Shown one piece after another: positions 1 through 9,047 of a stretch of 64,000 nucleotides of DNA. The translations under genes and the position numbers were made by a program. Numbering within the stretch: position 1 is the first letter of the stretch; every line of letters starts with the position of its first letter. The stretch is from Phenylobacterium aquaticum (GTDB lineage: Bacteria; Pseudomonadota; Alphaproteobacteria; Caulobacterales; Caulobacteraceae), in assembly GCF_022695515.1 (NCBI RefSeq), contig NZ_JALDPT010000010.1, positions 62,001 to 126,000 on the forward strand, read 5' to 3'. Under the pieces are notes generated by a model, which saw only the letters and a program-made list of their open reading frames with translations, ran no database searches and was not told the DNA's origin.

Positions 1-291
1 GTGGCTTTTCAATCGCTGCTTATACCGGCGAATGCGGCTCTCGATCTTGGCCAGGGCGGCGTCGAACGCGCCATGCGCGTCATTGCCCAGACCGTGACTC
101 TGCAGGGACTGGCCGGAGGCCAGCTTCACCGCACAGTCGACCCTGAAGGAATGGCCCTCGCGACTGACGACCACGTCGGCGATGCCGCCGCGATCGAAGT
201 ACTTCCCGATGGAGCCGGTGATTTCATCGGTGACCCGCTCACGCAGGGCCTCTCCGACGGCGACATGCTTTCCAGCGACTTGGACTTGCAT
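1..291 (-). CDS. hpf: Ribosome hibernation-promoting factor HPF/YfiA, N-terminal part
   Basis: The gene starts at ATG 291 on the minus strand and runs off the window edge, so only the first 97 residues are seen. They form the S30AE/YfiA fold: an opening MQVQVAGKHVAVGEALRERV, a central basic stretch, and an IESRIRRYKQRLKSH helix typical of HPF. The family binds the 30S subunit in stationary phase and promotes 70S or 100S dimer storage; the long alphaproteobacterial form has a C-terminal dimerisation domain that would lie outside the window. In many alphaproteobacteria hpf follows rpoN directly; here the two are about 2.5 kb apart with opposite-strand genes between, so hpf must have its own promoter in 292-590. 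Confidence 0.93.
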   Translation of the reverse strand, partial: MQVQVAGKHVAVGEALRERVTDEITGSIGKYFDRGGIADVVVSREGHSFRVDCAVKLASGQSLQSHGLGNDAHGAFDAALAKIESRIRRYKQRLKSH

Positions 292-590
292 GAGGAGAAG
301 AACGCGCCTGTCCGCAGATGGTGTCAAGCACCCTTCCCGTGTGCCGCAGGCGTGATCGGCGGGAGGCGAAAAGCCGCAGGCTTTGACAGGCGCGGGGTTG
401 ATGGGCTATCGGGCCTTCATGCGGTGCATGACCATTAAAAGCGCGATTAAAACGACCGGGCTCTCGGGGCCTGGGGGTTCGCGCGCGCACGCCGCATAAC
501 AACCCTCAGCAGACCCCGCCGGCAGGACGGGGTCGCAGGGTTTCCTAACCTTCGCCGCTCCCGGTCCCCGGCTCATCCCCGGAGAGACCC
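292..590. other. Intergenic region between hpf and the asd paralogue
   Basis: This 299-bp gap separates divergent hpf and asd-like genes and should carry both promoters. It holds an AT-rich patch at 431-453 with TTAA at 435-438 and 447-450 (8-base spacing, one more than a CtrA full site). A hairpin at about 510-532 pairs GACCCCG with CGGGGTC and has no T-tract. I see no convincing gene here. Confidence 0.5.
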
Positions 591-1640
591 ATGACGCATC
601 CCAATCCCAGCTTCCCCGACCAGGCCCAGGCCCGCCCCCTGAACGTCGCCATTGTCGGCGCCACCGGCGCCGTGGGCGTTGAACTGATGGGCTGCCTTGA
701 GCGGCGGGGCTTTCCCGTCGCCTCGCTGCGGCTGCTCGCCTCGGCGCGCTCAGCCGGCCGCACCCTGCCCTTCAAGGGTCAGGACGTGGTGATCGAGGCG
801 CTGGGCCCTGACAGCTTGCAGGGCATGGACGTGGCCCTGTTCTCGGCCGGCGCCACCATCAGCCGCCAGTACGCGCCGATCGCTGCCGCGGCCGGCTGCG
901 TGGTGATCGACAATTCCTCGGCCTTCCGGATGGACGAGGGCACGCCCCTGGTGGTGCCCGAGGTCAATGGCGCCCTGCTCGCCGACCGCCCGGCCCTGGT
1001 GGCCAATCCCAACTGCGTGGCGGCCATCGCGGTGATGGCTCTGGCCCCGCTGCACGCCCGCAACCCGGTGACCCGGGTGATCGGCGCCACCTATCAGTCG
1101 GCCTCCGGCGCCGGGGCCGCGGCCATGGCCGAACTCGAGGCCTCCACCACCGCCTATCTTGCCGGCGAGGCCTATGCGCCGAAGGTGCTGCCGCACCCCT
1201 ACGCCTTCAACCTGTTCAGCCACAACGCCGATGTCGACGCCGCCAGCGGCTATAACGGCGAAGAGCTGAAGGCCATGGCCGAGATCCGCAAGATCCTGGC
1301 GGCGCCGGACATGCGGCTGTCCTTCACCTGCGTGCGGGTGCCGGTGCTGCGCGCCCACTCCATGGCGCTGACGGTCGAGTTCGAGCGCCCCGTGACCCCG
1401 GCGGAGGCCGAGGCCTGGCTGGCCGACGCGGCCGGCGTGCGGCTGGTCAATGATCACGCGGCCAATCACTACCCCATGCCCAACGAGGCCTCGGGCGGCG
1501 ACGACGTGCTGGTGGGCCGGATCCGCGCCGACCTGTCGGATCCCACCGGCCGGACCCTGTCGCTCTTCCTGTCCGGCGACCAGCTGCTGAAGGGCGCGGC
1601 GCTCAACGCCGTGCAGATCGCCGAGGCCCTGCCGCGCTGA
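591..1640 (+). CDS. Aspartate-semialdehyde dehydrogenase, plant-like paralogue
   Basis: 349 residues. The NADP-binding GATGAVG is at residues 23-29, the catalytic cysteine of NPNC is Cys142, and QSASGAG, FNLFSHN, RVPVLRAHS and GDQLLKGAALNAVQIAE follow. The FNLFSHN and GDQ-KGAALNAVQIAE blocks resemble the plant-type branch of the family rather than the alphaproteobacterial enzyme encoded at 42133-43164. The family reduces aspartyl phosphate to aspartate semialdehyde for lysine, threonine and methionine. The residues after the cysteine are VA where family members usually have ST, so activity is likely but not certain. A GGAGAG ribosome-binding site precedes ATG 591. It is followed by a GNAT gene and a GST gene on the same strand, and all three lie between rpoN and hpf. 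Confidence 0.88.
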   Translation: MTHPNPSFPDQAQARPLNVAIVGATGAVGVELMGCLERRGFPVASLRLLASARSAGRTLPFKGQDVVIEALGPDSLQGMDVALFSAGATISRQYAPIAAAAGCVVIDNSSAFRMDEGTPLVVPEVNGALLADRPALVANPNCVAAIAVMALAPLHARNPVTRVIGATYQSASGAGAAAMAELEASTTAYLAGEAYAPKVLPHPYAFNLFSHNADVDAASGYNGEELKAMAEIRKILAAPDMRLSFTCVRVPVLRAHSMALTVEFERPVTPAEAEAWLADAAGVRLVNDHAANHYPMPNEASGGDDVLVGRIRADLSDPTGRTLSLFLSGDQLLKGAALNAVQIAEALPR

Positions 1641-1726
1641 GGCCAAGTGGTCTGGTCGGCTGTCCGGAATTGGGGCTTTCGACCAGACCGCCCGTCGGCG
1701 ATGACGGGGCTCAAGGAGACCTGACC

Positions 1727-2188
1727 ATGCCGCTTGAGATCCTCGACATCGCCGCCCGCCCCGATTTGAAGCCCGCCTGGCGGACGCTGTTCGACAGCTA
1801 TTCGACCTTCTACAAGCGCCAGCTCACCGACCCGGTGGCCGAGGCGGTGTGGACCTGGCTCATGGACCCGGGCCACGAGGTCGAGGGGCGGCTGGCCCTG
1901 GTGGCGGGGCGGCCCATCGGCCTCGCCCACTTCCGCCGGCAGCCCCGGCCGGCCTTCGGCGAGGACATGGGCTATCTGGACGACCTGTTCGTCGCGCCGG
2001 ACGCGCGGTCGGGCGGCGTGGGCCGGGCCCTGATCGAGCATGTGCGCGAGGTGGGCCGGGCGCGGGGCTGGCGCACGATCCGGTGGACGACGGCCGACGA
2101 CAACTACCGGGCGCGGACGCTCTATGATCAGCTGGCGGTGAAGACCAGCTGGAACCTCTATGACCTGACGGTGGGAGACGCCCCGTGA
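1727..2188 (+). CDS. GNAT family N-acetyltransferase
   Basis: About 153 residues. The acetyl-CoA-binding motif A is visible as LFVAPDARSGGVGRALIEHV in the middle, followed by a WTTADDNYRARTLYDQL motif-B region, which is the usual way a GNAT domain ends. ATG 1727 is chosen because AAGGAG lies about 8 bases upstream; a TTG at 1670 would add an unlikely leader. The substrate is unknown. Its stop codon overlaps the start of the glutathione transferase gene, so the two are translationally coupled. Confidence 0.85.
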   Translation: MPLEILDIAARPDLKPAWRTLFDSYSTFYKRQLTDPVAEAVWTWLMDPGHEVEGRLALVAGRPIGLAHFRRQPRPAFGEDMGYLDDLFVAPDARSGGVGRALIEHVREVGRARGWRTIRWTTADDNYRARTLYDQLAVKTSWNLYDLTVGDAP

Positions 2189-2820
2189 TCACCCTGCACT
2201 ACAATCCCGGCAATGCGAGCCTGTTCCCGCACCTGCTGCTGCGCGAGCTGGGGGTTCCCTTCGAGCTGGCCTTCGTCGACCGCGACGCAGGCGCCCAGTC
2301 GAGCCCCGCCTATCTGAAGCTCAATCCGGCCGGCAAGATCCCGGTGCTGATCGACGGCGACCTGGTGCTCTATGAGACCGTCGCCATCGGCCTCTACCTG
2401 GCCGACGCCTATCCGCAGGCCGGGCTCGCGCCTGCGCCCGGCGACCCGGACCGGCCGGCCTATTACCGGTGGATGGCGCAGATCACCAACACCCTGCAGA
2501 CCGAGTTCCGGGCCTGGTTCTATCCGGCCGAGTTCACCACCGACCCGGCCGGCGTTCCGGCCGTGCAGGCGGCGGTGGGCGCCCGGATCACGGCCGCATT
2601 TGAGCGCATCGACGCCCTGCTGGGCGCCGGGCCCTGGCTGCTCGGCGAGCGGCTGAGCGCCGCCGATCTCTATCTCCTGATGATGACCCGCTGGGGCCGC
2701 ACCCTGCCGAAGCCCGCGCGCCTCTTACCGAACATCGGGGCCCATGCCGCGCGCCTGCTGGCCCGGCCGGCGGTGGCCGCCACCTTCAAGGCCGAGGGTC
2801 TGGAAGCGCCGTTCGTCTAG
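2185..2820 (+). CDS. Glutathione S-transferase family protein
   Basis: 211 residues. The N-terminal thioredoxin-like domain (about 1-80) carries the cis-proline region KIPVL and the glutathione gamma-glutamyl contact YETVAIGLYL (an ET version of the usual ES). The C-terminal all-alpha domain carries GERLSAADLYLLMM, the N-capping box of GSTs. The GTG start at 2185 overlaps the TGA of the GNAT gene. The stop abuts the stop of rpoN on the other strand, leaving no spacer. The substrate cannot be told from sequence. Confidence 0.9.
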   Translation: MITLHYNPGNASLFPHLLLRELGVPFELAFVDRDAGAQSSPAYLKLNPAGKIPVLIDGDLVLYETVAIGLYLADAYPQAGLAPAPGDPDRPAYYRWMAQITNTLQTEFRAWFYPAEFTTDPAGVPAVQAAVGARITAAFERIDALLGAGPWLLGERLSAADLYLLMMTRWGRTLPKPARLLPNIGAHAARLLARPAVAATFKAEGLEAPFV

Positions 2821-4310
2821 GCGCTCTGCTTCAGCATCCGGCGGCGTTCGACGGATGAGGGGATGCGCATGGCTTCGCGGTACTTGGCGACGGTGCGCCG
2901 GGCGATATCGACGCCGGTCTCCTTGAGGATCTCGACGATGCGGTCGTCGGAATGAACCTCGGCCTCGGCGCGCTCGGCGTCGATCAGCTGGCGGATGCGG
3001 TGGCGGACGCTCTCGGCGGAGTGGGCCTCGCCGCCCTCGGTGGCCTGGATGGCCGAGGTGAAGAAGAACTTCATCTCGAACATGCCGCGCGGGGTGGCGA
3101 TGTACTTGTTGGAGGTCACCCGGCTGACCGTGGACTCGTGCATGCCGATCGCCTCGGCCACGGTCTTCAGGTTCAGGGGGCGCAGGTGCTCGACCCCGAA
3201 GGCCAGGAAGCCGTCCTGCTGGCGGACGATCTCGGAGGCGACCTTGAGGATGGTTTTGGCGCGCTGGTCGAGGCTCTTCACCAGCCAGTTGGCCGAGGCC
3301 ATGCAGTCGGCGACGAAGACCTTTTCCTGATCGGTGCGGGCGGCGGCCGAAACACGCGCGTGATAGCGCTGGTCGACCAGCAGCCGGGGCAGGGTGTCGC
3401 TGTTCAGCTCCACGTGCCACAGCCCGCCCAGGCCCTCGCGGATGAAGACGTCGGGGGCGACCGGGGTGGCGGGCTCGCCGCCGAAAGCCGCGCCGGGCCG
3501 GGGCGTCAGGGCCCGCAGCTCGGAGATCATCTCCTTGAGGTCCTCGTCGTCCACGCCGCAGGCGCGGCGCAGGCCGGGCATGTCACGGCGGGCGAGGAGA
3601 TCGAGATTGTCCAGCAGCGCCATCATGGCCGGATCGCAGCGGTCGCGGTCCTTCAGCTGGATCATCAGGCATTCGCGCACGTCGCGGGCGAAGACGCCCA
3701 CCGGCTCGAAGCGCTGCAGCATGCGCAGCACGTCCTCGACGAAGGTCAGGTCGCAGCCGAGCCGCTCGGCGGTCTCAGGCAGATCGCAGCGCAGATAGCC
3801 GCCCTCGTCCACGGCGTCGGCCAGGACGCGGGCCACGGCCAGCTCGGGCCCTGAGAACCCGGCGACCACCAGCTGGTCCTCCAGGTGCTCGGCGAGCGTC
3901 TTGTCGCGGGTCAGGCGCTGTTCGAAATCGTCGAGATCCTCGAAGGAGCCGCCCTTGCCGGCCTTGGACCAGTCGATCTGGCCGCCGGCCTCCTGGCCGT
4001 CGGCCGAGTCGCCCGTGGCGCGCTCGCCGGGCGAGGCCTCGGCGTCGTGATTGATGTCCATCTCGACGCTGGCGGCGCCGTCGGGGATCTGGTCGGAGGC
4101 GTATTCCTCGGCCTCGCGGGGGGCGGCTTCGGCTTCCGGTTCGGAGTCACGGTCGTCCCTCTGGAGCAGCGGGTTGCGCTCCAGCTCGCCCTCGACATAG
4201 GCCTCCAACTCCATGTTGGAGAGCTGCAGCAGCTTGATGGCCTGCTGCAGCTGGGGCGTGATCACCAGCCCCTGGCCTTGCCGCATCTCCAAACGCGCGC
4301 CGAGCGCCAA
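2821..4310 (-). CDS. rpoN: RNA polymerase sigma-54 factor
   Basis: 497 residues. Region I is present at the N terminus (LEMRQGQGLVITPQLQQAIK, Gln-rich), region II is acidic (about 60-130), region III contains the core-binding and helix-turn-helix parts, and the RpoN box ARRTVAKYRE is at about residues 470-479. Sigma-54 directs transcription of nitrogen, flagellar and stalk genes that need AAA+ activators. The start is TTG 4310, with GGAGG five bases upstream; ATG codons further in would cut region I. An exact TTAACCAT lies upstream on the coding strand (4366-4373), the half-site used by CtrA in Caulobacter. The usual downstream partner hpf is displaced by three opposite-strand genes. Confidence 0.97.
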
Positions 4311-4365
4311 ATCCGCCTCCTGGCCTGTTTCTTGCGTGACAGGCTAGGGCCGGCATTCCCACCGA

Positions 4366-4373
4366 ATGGTTAA
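4366..4373 (-). promoter_or_regulatory. Candidate CtrA half-site upstream of rpoN
   Basis: The plus strand reads ATGGTTAA, so the rpoN coding strand carries TTAACCAT about 56 bases before the TTG start. This is the half-site motif known for the cell-cycle regulator CtrA in Caulobacter. Binding is inferred from sequence identity only. Confidence 0.45.
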
Positions 4374-4411
4374 TGGCGGAAAGGTTTGGCGCCTTTCTTG
4401 CGTCGAGGGGC

Positions 4412-6472
4412 CTACTTGGCCGCGGGCGGGGCCTTGTAGCGCTCGAACCAGGCCAGGATGGTCGCGGCCTTGCCGGCGGCCTGGGAGGGCCGGGCGGCGA
4501 TGCCGCCGTGGCTGGCGCCGGGCACCTTGACGAGCGCCGTGGGCACGCCGCGCAGCTGCAGGGCCTGGTAATATTGCTCGGCCTCGCTGGGCGGGGTGCG
4601 CAGGTCATGGTCGCCGACCACCACCAGGGTGGGGGTCACCACATTGCCGACCAGGGACAGCGGCGAGCGGGCCCAATATCCTTGCGGGTCCTCCCACGGC
4701 ATCTTGCCGAACCAGTCGCGGGCCATGCCGGTATAGCCGTCGACGGTCAGGACCTCGCTCGCCCAGTTGATCACCGGCTTCTGGGTGGCGGCGGCGGCGA
4801 AGCGGCCGGTCTTGCCGACGATCCAGGCGGTCAGAGCCCCGCCGCCGGAGCCGCCGGTGACATAGAGGCGCTTGTCGTCGACCGAGCCCTTGGCGATGGC
4901 GGCGTCCACCACGCTCATCAGGTCGTCATAGTCGTGGCTGGGATAGTTGCGGTCGATCTCGTTGGCGAAGGCCTCGCCATAGGAGGTAGAGCCGCGCGGG
5001 TTGGAATAGACCACGATATAGCCGGCCGCCGCATAGAGCTGGTCGTCCGTGGAGAAGGACGGGCCATAGGCCGAGAACGGGCCGCCGTGGATCTCCAGGA
5101 TCAGCGGATATTTCTTGGCCGGGTCGAAGCCGGGCGGGGTGACGATCCAGGCGCCGATCGGCTTCTTGTCATAGGACGAGGTCACCGGCAGGGCCTCGAC
5201 CTTGCCCAGCGTCTTGCCGGCCAGGAGGTCGGCGTTGAGCGCGGTCAGGATGCGCGGCGCGCCGCCCTTGGTCACGGCCAGCTCGGCCGGATGGGCCGGA
5301 TCGCCCTTGGTGAAGGCCACGGTCCCGTCGCGGGCGACCGAGAATTCGCCCCCGGCATAGGGCCGATCCAGGCCGCCGCCGGTCAGGCCCTCGGCCAGGG
5401 GGGTGAGCTTGCCGTCCAGGCCCAGGCGGGCGACCTTGGTCACGCCCTTGTCGACATAGCCGACCACCAGGCTCTTGCCGTCGCCGCTCCAGACCACGGT
5501 GTCGACAGAGCGATCGAGGCTGGCGGTCAGCGCCCGGGCGTTCTTGCCGTCGGCGTCCATCAGATAGACGAGCTGGTTCTCGTAGCCGCGGTGACGGGCG
5601 TTGTCATAGCCGAGATAGGCGACCTGCTTGCCGTTGGGCGAGACGACCGGGGCGTAGTCCGGGCCCACCCGATGGGTCAGCTGGGTCAGCGTCCCGTCGG
5701 CGAGCGACAGGCGGTAGAGGTCGGCCTCGCCCGCGTCGCGTTCCCAGTTCTTGTCGCGGTCGGTGGCGAACAGCAGCCCCTGGCCGTCGCCGGTGAAGGC
5801 CAGCGGGCCTTGCGCGTCGAAGCGGCCGAAAGTGCGCTGGCGCGGGGCGCCGCCATCGGCGGAGATGGTGAAGATCTGGGAGTAGCCGGGCTTCAGCTCG
5901 CCCTCCCCGTCGGCCCGCCAGTTGACGCGGTCCTCGACCCGCAGGGGCTCGGCCCATTGGGCGCCCTCGGGCTTGGGCGACGGCGGCGCGCCGAGCTTGG
6001 CGCCTTCGTCAGGGACCATCATGGTGAAGGCGAGCGTCTTGCCGTCCGGCGACCAGGTGACGTCGCCCGGCGCCTGCTCCAGGGTGGCGACCTTGGCCTC
6101 GCGGCCGGCGGCGACCCAGCGCACGAACAGCTGGGGCGACCCGCCCACTACGGCGACATAGGCCAGGCGCTGGCCGTCCGGCGACCAGCGGGGCGAGAAA
6201 CTCGAGCCTTCCTGGGCCACCAACGGGGTCTGGGCGCCGGTCTTCGCATCCACCAGCCAGATCGACCGCCGCGACCGGTCGGTCATGATGTCGTTGGTCA
6301 CCCGCACATAGGCGACGGCCCCGCCATCGGGACGGATCTCGGGGTCGGCGGCCTGCTGCAGGCCGAAGATGTCACGGCCGGTGAACTTGGGCTGGGGACC
6401 GTCGGCGGTCTGGGCCAGGACCGGGCCCGCCAGGACCACCGAAAACACCGACGCAAGAAGCAAACCACGCAT
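4412..6472 (-). CDS. S9 family peptidase (dipeptidyl/acylaminoacyl peptidase type), exported
   Basis: 686 residues from ATG 6472. The N terminus is a classic signal peptide (MRGLLLASVFSVVLAGPVLA then QTA), so it acts in the periplasm. Residues about 25-430 contain repeated SPDG-like blades of a WD40-type beta-propeller, and the rest is the alpha/beta hydrolase domain. The catalytic triad is visible: Ser542 in GGSGGG, Asp623 in GDHDLRTP, His655 in GASHGG. The family cleaves short peptides. A TTG at 6490 would put six residues before the signal peptide and is less likely. It is downstream of the alpha/beta hydrolase and sulfatase genes on the same strand. Confidence 0.93.
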   Translation of the reverse strand: MRGLLLASVFSVVLAGPVLAQTADGPQPKFTGRDIFGLQQAADPEIRPDGGAVAYVRVTNDIMTDRSRRSIWLVDAKTGAQTPLVAQEGSSFSPRWSPDGQRLAYVAVVGGSPQLFVRWVAAGREAKVATLEQAPGDVTWSPDGKTLAFTMMVPDEGAKLGAPPSPKPEGAQWAEPLRVEDRVNWRADGEGELKPGYSQIFTISADGGAPRQRTFGRFDAQGPLAFTGDGQGLLFATDRDKNWERDAGEADLYRLSLADGTLTQLTHRVGPDYAPVVSPNGKQVAYLGYDNARHRGYENQLVYLMDADGKNARALTASLDRSVDTVVWSGDGKSLVVGYVDKGVTKVARLGLDGKLTPLAEGLTGGGLDRPYAGGEFSVARDGTVAFTKGDPAHPAELAVTKGGAPRILTALNADLLAGKTLGKVEALPVTSSYDKKPIGAWIVTPPGFDPAKKYPLILEIHGGPFSAYGPSFSTDDQLYAAAGYIVVYSNPRGSTSYGEAFANEIDRNYPSHDYDDLMSVVDAAIAKGSVDDKRLYVTGGSGGGALTAWIVGKTGRFAAAATQKPVINWASEVLTVDGYTGMARDWFGKMPWEDPQGYWARSPLSLVGNVVTPTLVVVGDHDLRTPPSEAEQYYQALQLRGVPTALVKVPGASHGGIAARPSQAAGKAATILAWFERYKAPPAAK

Positions 6473-6568
6473 GAAAAATCCCCACCCCAACCGACTTCGC
6501 GGAAACCAAGGCGCGCATTAGTCGGGGCGAAGGGCGGATTTGTCCAGGCTTGGGGTGGAAGCGTGAAT

Positions 6569-7524
6569 TTACTGCGCCGGGACCGTCGCCAGGAAGGCCT
6601 CCAGGTCCGCCGCCGACTTGTCGGGGATCTGCTCCATCGGCACGTGGCCCACGCCGGGATAGAGGATCAGCTTGGCCCCGGGGATCGCGGCGGCCAGCGC
6701 CTTGCCGGCGGCCACCGGGATCACGGTGTCGGCCTCGCCGTGCATGACGAGCGTAGGGGCGTGGATGGCCTTGAAGGTCTCGGCCGTCACCGGCTTGCGC
6801 GGCGCGGCCTGGCCGTTGAGCAGGAGGTCGCGATGGCCGGGGGCCAAAGCCAGCTCGACATAGCGGTCGACCAGCTTCGGCGTGACCAGGGTGGGATCGA
6901 TATAGGCCTGCTTCAGCCCCTTCTCAGCCAGCGGCCGGGGATTGATCTGGCGCAGCAGGGCGCGGCCGACCGGATTGCGCAGCAGCACGAAGACGAAGGG
7001 CGGGCCGCCCTTCTTCTTGACCGCCGCCGGATCGACGGGGGCGCCGGCGGAATCCACCAGGATGAGGGCGCTGACCTTGTCGGGATGGGCCAGGGTGTAG
7101 TTCCAGGCCACCCCGCCGCCCATGGAGTTTCCGGCCAGCGCGAAGTGGTCGAGCTTCAGGGTCTGGGCGACGCCGTCGACGATGGCGACCTGGCCCTCGG
7201 TGGTGACCTTGTAGCCGGCGGGAACCGTGGTCAGGCCGTGGGCGGCGAGGTCGAGGGTGACGACCCGATGGTCCTTGCCCAGGCGCTGGACCCAGGGCTC
7301 CCAGGTGTCGAGATTGGCGGCGAAGCCGTGGACCAGGATGATGGGCGGGGCGCTCGGCGTCCCCTGGTCGCGATAGTGGACCGTGACCCCGTCGGGCAGG
7401 GCGACGAAGCGCGAGGCCGGCGTCGTGTATTTCGCCTTCAGCGTCGCATAGGGGATGTCCTTGGCGCAGGCGCTCAAGGTGAGGGCGGCGAGGCCAAGCG
7501 CGAGAACCGCAGAGATTTCAGCAT
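6569..7524 (-). CDS. Alpha/beta hydrolase, predicted lipoprotein, frameshifted at its start
   Basis: The hydrolase domain shows LVHGFAANLDTW, the nucleophile GNSMGG, the acid in MHGEADTVIP and the histidine in GVGHVPMEQ. The reading frame runs upstream through VLALGLAALTLSAC, a lipobox, but has no start codon there. ATG 7524, with AAGGA eight bases upstream, is one frame away. Adding one A to the AAA at 7516-7518 joins them into MLKISAVLALGLAALTLSAC, an ideal lipoprotein signal. Without the repair the only in-frame start is TTG 7477, which would remove the signal. The substrate is unknown. It directly follows the sulfatase gene, whose stop lies about 12 bases upstream. Confidence 0.87.
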
Positions 7525-7535
7525 GGTCTTGTCCT

Positions 7536-9047
7536 TCAGGGGGTGAGGCCGAGCCGCTGGAACTGGGCGTTGGGCGCCTCCAATTCCTTGAGCACGGCGG
7601 TCAGTTGGGCGGCGAGCTCGGCCTCGATCGGCGCGCCCGCGAGATTGGTCTGTTCGTCCGGGTCGGCCTGGCGGTCGAAGAGATAGTTGCCGGTTGGCTT
7701 GACCAGGGCCCAGAACGGCAGGTGGTCGCCCTCGGCGAAGGGCTGGTGGATCACCGGGATCTTCGAGCCCGGCATCCGGTCGAGGAAGGCCCGCTCGTCC
7801 GGCAGGGGCATGGCGACGGCGCGGTCGACCACATGGGTCGGCATGGTCGACCAGCGGTTGGACATCATGGAGAGCGGCGCATTGGCCCCGGCCGGACCAC
7901 GGGCGTATTTGTAGCGGTCGGTGACCAAGTGCACCTCGCGGCCCCAGACCCCGGTCAGCACCCAGTCGCGCACCTTGTCGGCCGAGCCGTCGAGCAGGGG
8001 GACCAGGGACTTGCCGTGGGTGCGCTGGCGCACCTCCACCCCGAAGGCGTCGCAGAGGGTGGCGAAGATGTCGACGCTGGTGGTCAGAGCCGAGCAGTCG
8101 CCGGGGGCCACGCCCGGCCAGCGGATCATCAGCGGGATGTGGCCCAGGGTGTTGTAGACCGGCACGCCGGGCTTTCCCCAGATGTCCTTCTCGCCGAGAT
8201 AGTGGCCGTGGTCGGTGCAGAGGATTACGGCGGTGTCGTCGGCGATGCCATTGCGCTCAATCGCGTCGAGCACCTTGCCCAGCCAGTGGTCGATCATCGA
8301 CAGCTTGCCGCCGTAGGAGGCGCGCAGCTGGCGGGCCTGGGCCTCGGTCAGCACCCCCTTGGCCAGGGCGCCCTGCATATAGGGCGGCCAGATCATGTGC
8401 GGGCCTTCCCAGTCGGGATCGTATTTCGAGGCCCAGGGCTCCGGCGTGTCGAAGGGCTCGTGCGGGTCGAACTCGTCGACGAACAGGAAGAATCGGTCGT
8501 GATGGCCGGCGTTGTCGTCGATCCATTTCGCCGCCGCGGCCATGGTGCGGGGGCCCGGGAAGTCCGCCTCGCCGCGGAACCAGCCGCGGCTGTCGTCATA
8601 GGGCATGTGGCCGCGGCCCATGGAGGGGGCGCCCACCCAGCTGGGATCGGGCCGCGTCTTCCAGGCGTCGCCCTCGTGGCCGCGCTCATAGGCCCAGGCG
8701 GTGAAGTCGGCGTGGTAGTTCTCGCCGCCGGTTTCGAACAGGTGCGGGTGGTCGCTGATCAGCTGGGAGGCGACGCCGGCCTTGCGCAGCTCATAGGTGA
8801 CCGCGTCCTCCCAGATCTCCACCGAGCCCCAGGGCCGCCAGAGGAAATCCAGCGCCCCGCAGAGAATGTCGTGGCGGGCGGGCATGCAGGGCAGGGAGCC
8901 GGTGTGGTGATTGTCGAAGCGGACCGCGCTCTGGGCGAAGGCGTCCAGCACCGGGGTCTCGAACTCAGTCCCGCCATAGGCGCCCAGCATGTGGCGGTTG
9001 AGGCTGTCGAGCAGCAGCACGACCACGTTCTTCGGCTGTGTCGCCAT
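7536..9047 (-). CDS. Sulfatase / phosphonate monoester hydrolase family enzyme
   Basis: About 503 residues from ATG 9047. The N-terminal metal-binding strand NVVVLLLDSLN and the C-terminal TDHGHYLGE block are those of the alkaline-phosphatase superfamily sulfatase branch. Cys54 lies in CMPAR, fitting the CxPxR signature in which the cysteine is oxidised to formylglycine. The serine of the usual CxPSR is alanine, as in some phosphonate monoester hydrolases, so the bond cut (sulfate ester or phosphonate ester) is open. There is no signal peptide, suggesting a cytoplasmic enzyme. ATG 9047 has a GGGGGGA stretch at good spacing; ATG 9053 has it too close. Confidence 0.9.
   Translation of the reverse strand: MATQPKNVVVLLLDSLNRHMLGAYGGTEFETPVLDAFAQSAVRFDNHHTGSLPCMPARHDILCGALDFLWRPWGSVEIWEDAVTYELRKAGVASQLISDHPHLFETGGENYHADFTAWAYERGHEGDAWKTRPDPSWVGAPSMGRGHMPYDDSRGWFRGEADFPGPRTMAAAAKWIDDNAGHHDRFFLFVDEFDPHEPFDTPEPWASKYDPDWEGPHMIWPPYMQGALAKGVLTEAQARQLRASYGGKLSMIDHWLGKVLDAIERNGIADDTAVILCTDHGHYLGEKDIWGKPGVPVYNTLGHIPLMIRWPGVAPGDCSALTTSVDIFATLCDAFGVEVRQRTHGKSLVPLLDGSADKVRDWVLTGVWGREVHLVTDRYKYARGPAGANAPLSMMSNRWSTMPTHVVDRAVAMPLPDERAFLDRMPGSKIPVIHQPFAEGDHLPFWALVKPTGNYLFDRQADPDEQTNLAGAPIEAELAAQLTAVLKELEAPNAQFQRLGLTP

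Noticed and set aside
435-450. TTAA-N8-TTAA upstream of hpf as a full CtrA site
   Set aside because: The full site needs a seven-base spacing and a trailing C; both fail here.
292-590. A lysine or other riboswitch upstream of the asd paralogue
   Set aside because: I see only a simple GACCCCG hairpin and none of the conserved aptamer elements.
4373-7546. A 1057-codon open frame on the plus strand
   Set aside because: It runs antisense through the S9 peptidase and hydrolase genes, has no family motifs and a Gly/Ala/Arg/Asp-rich composition, the usual shadow of GC-rich third positions.
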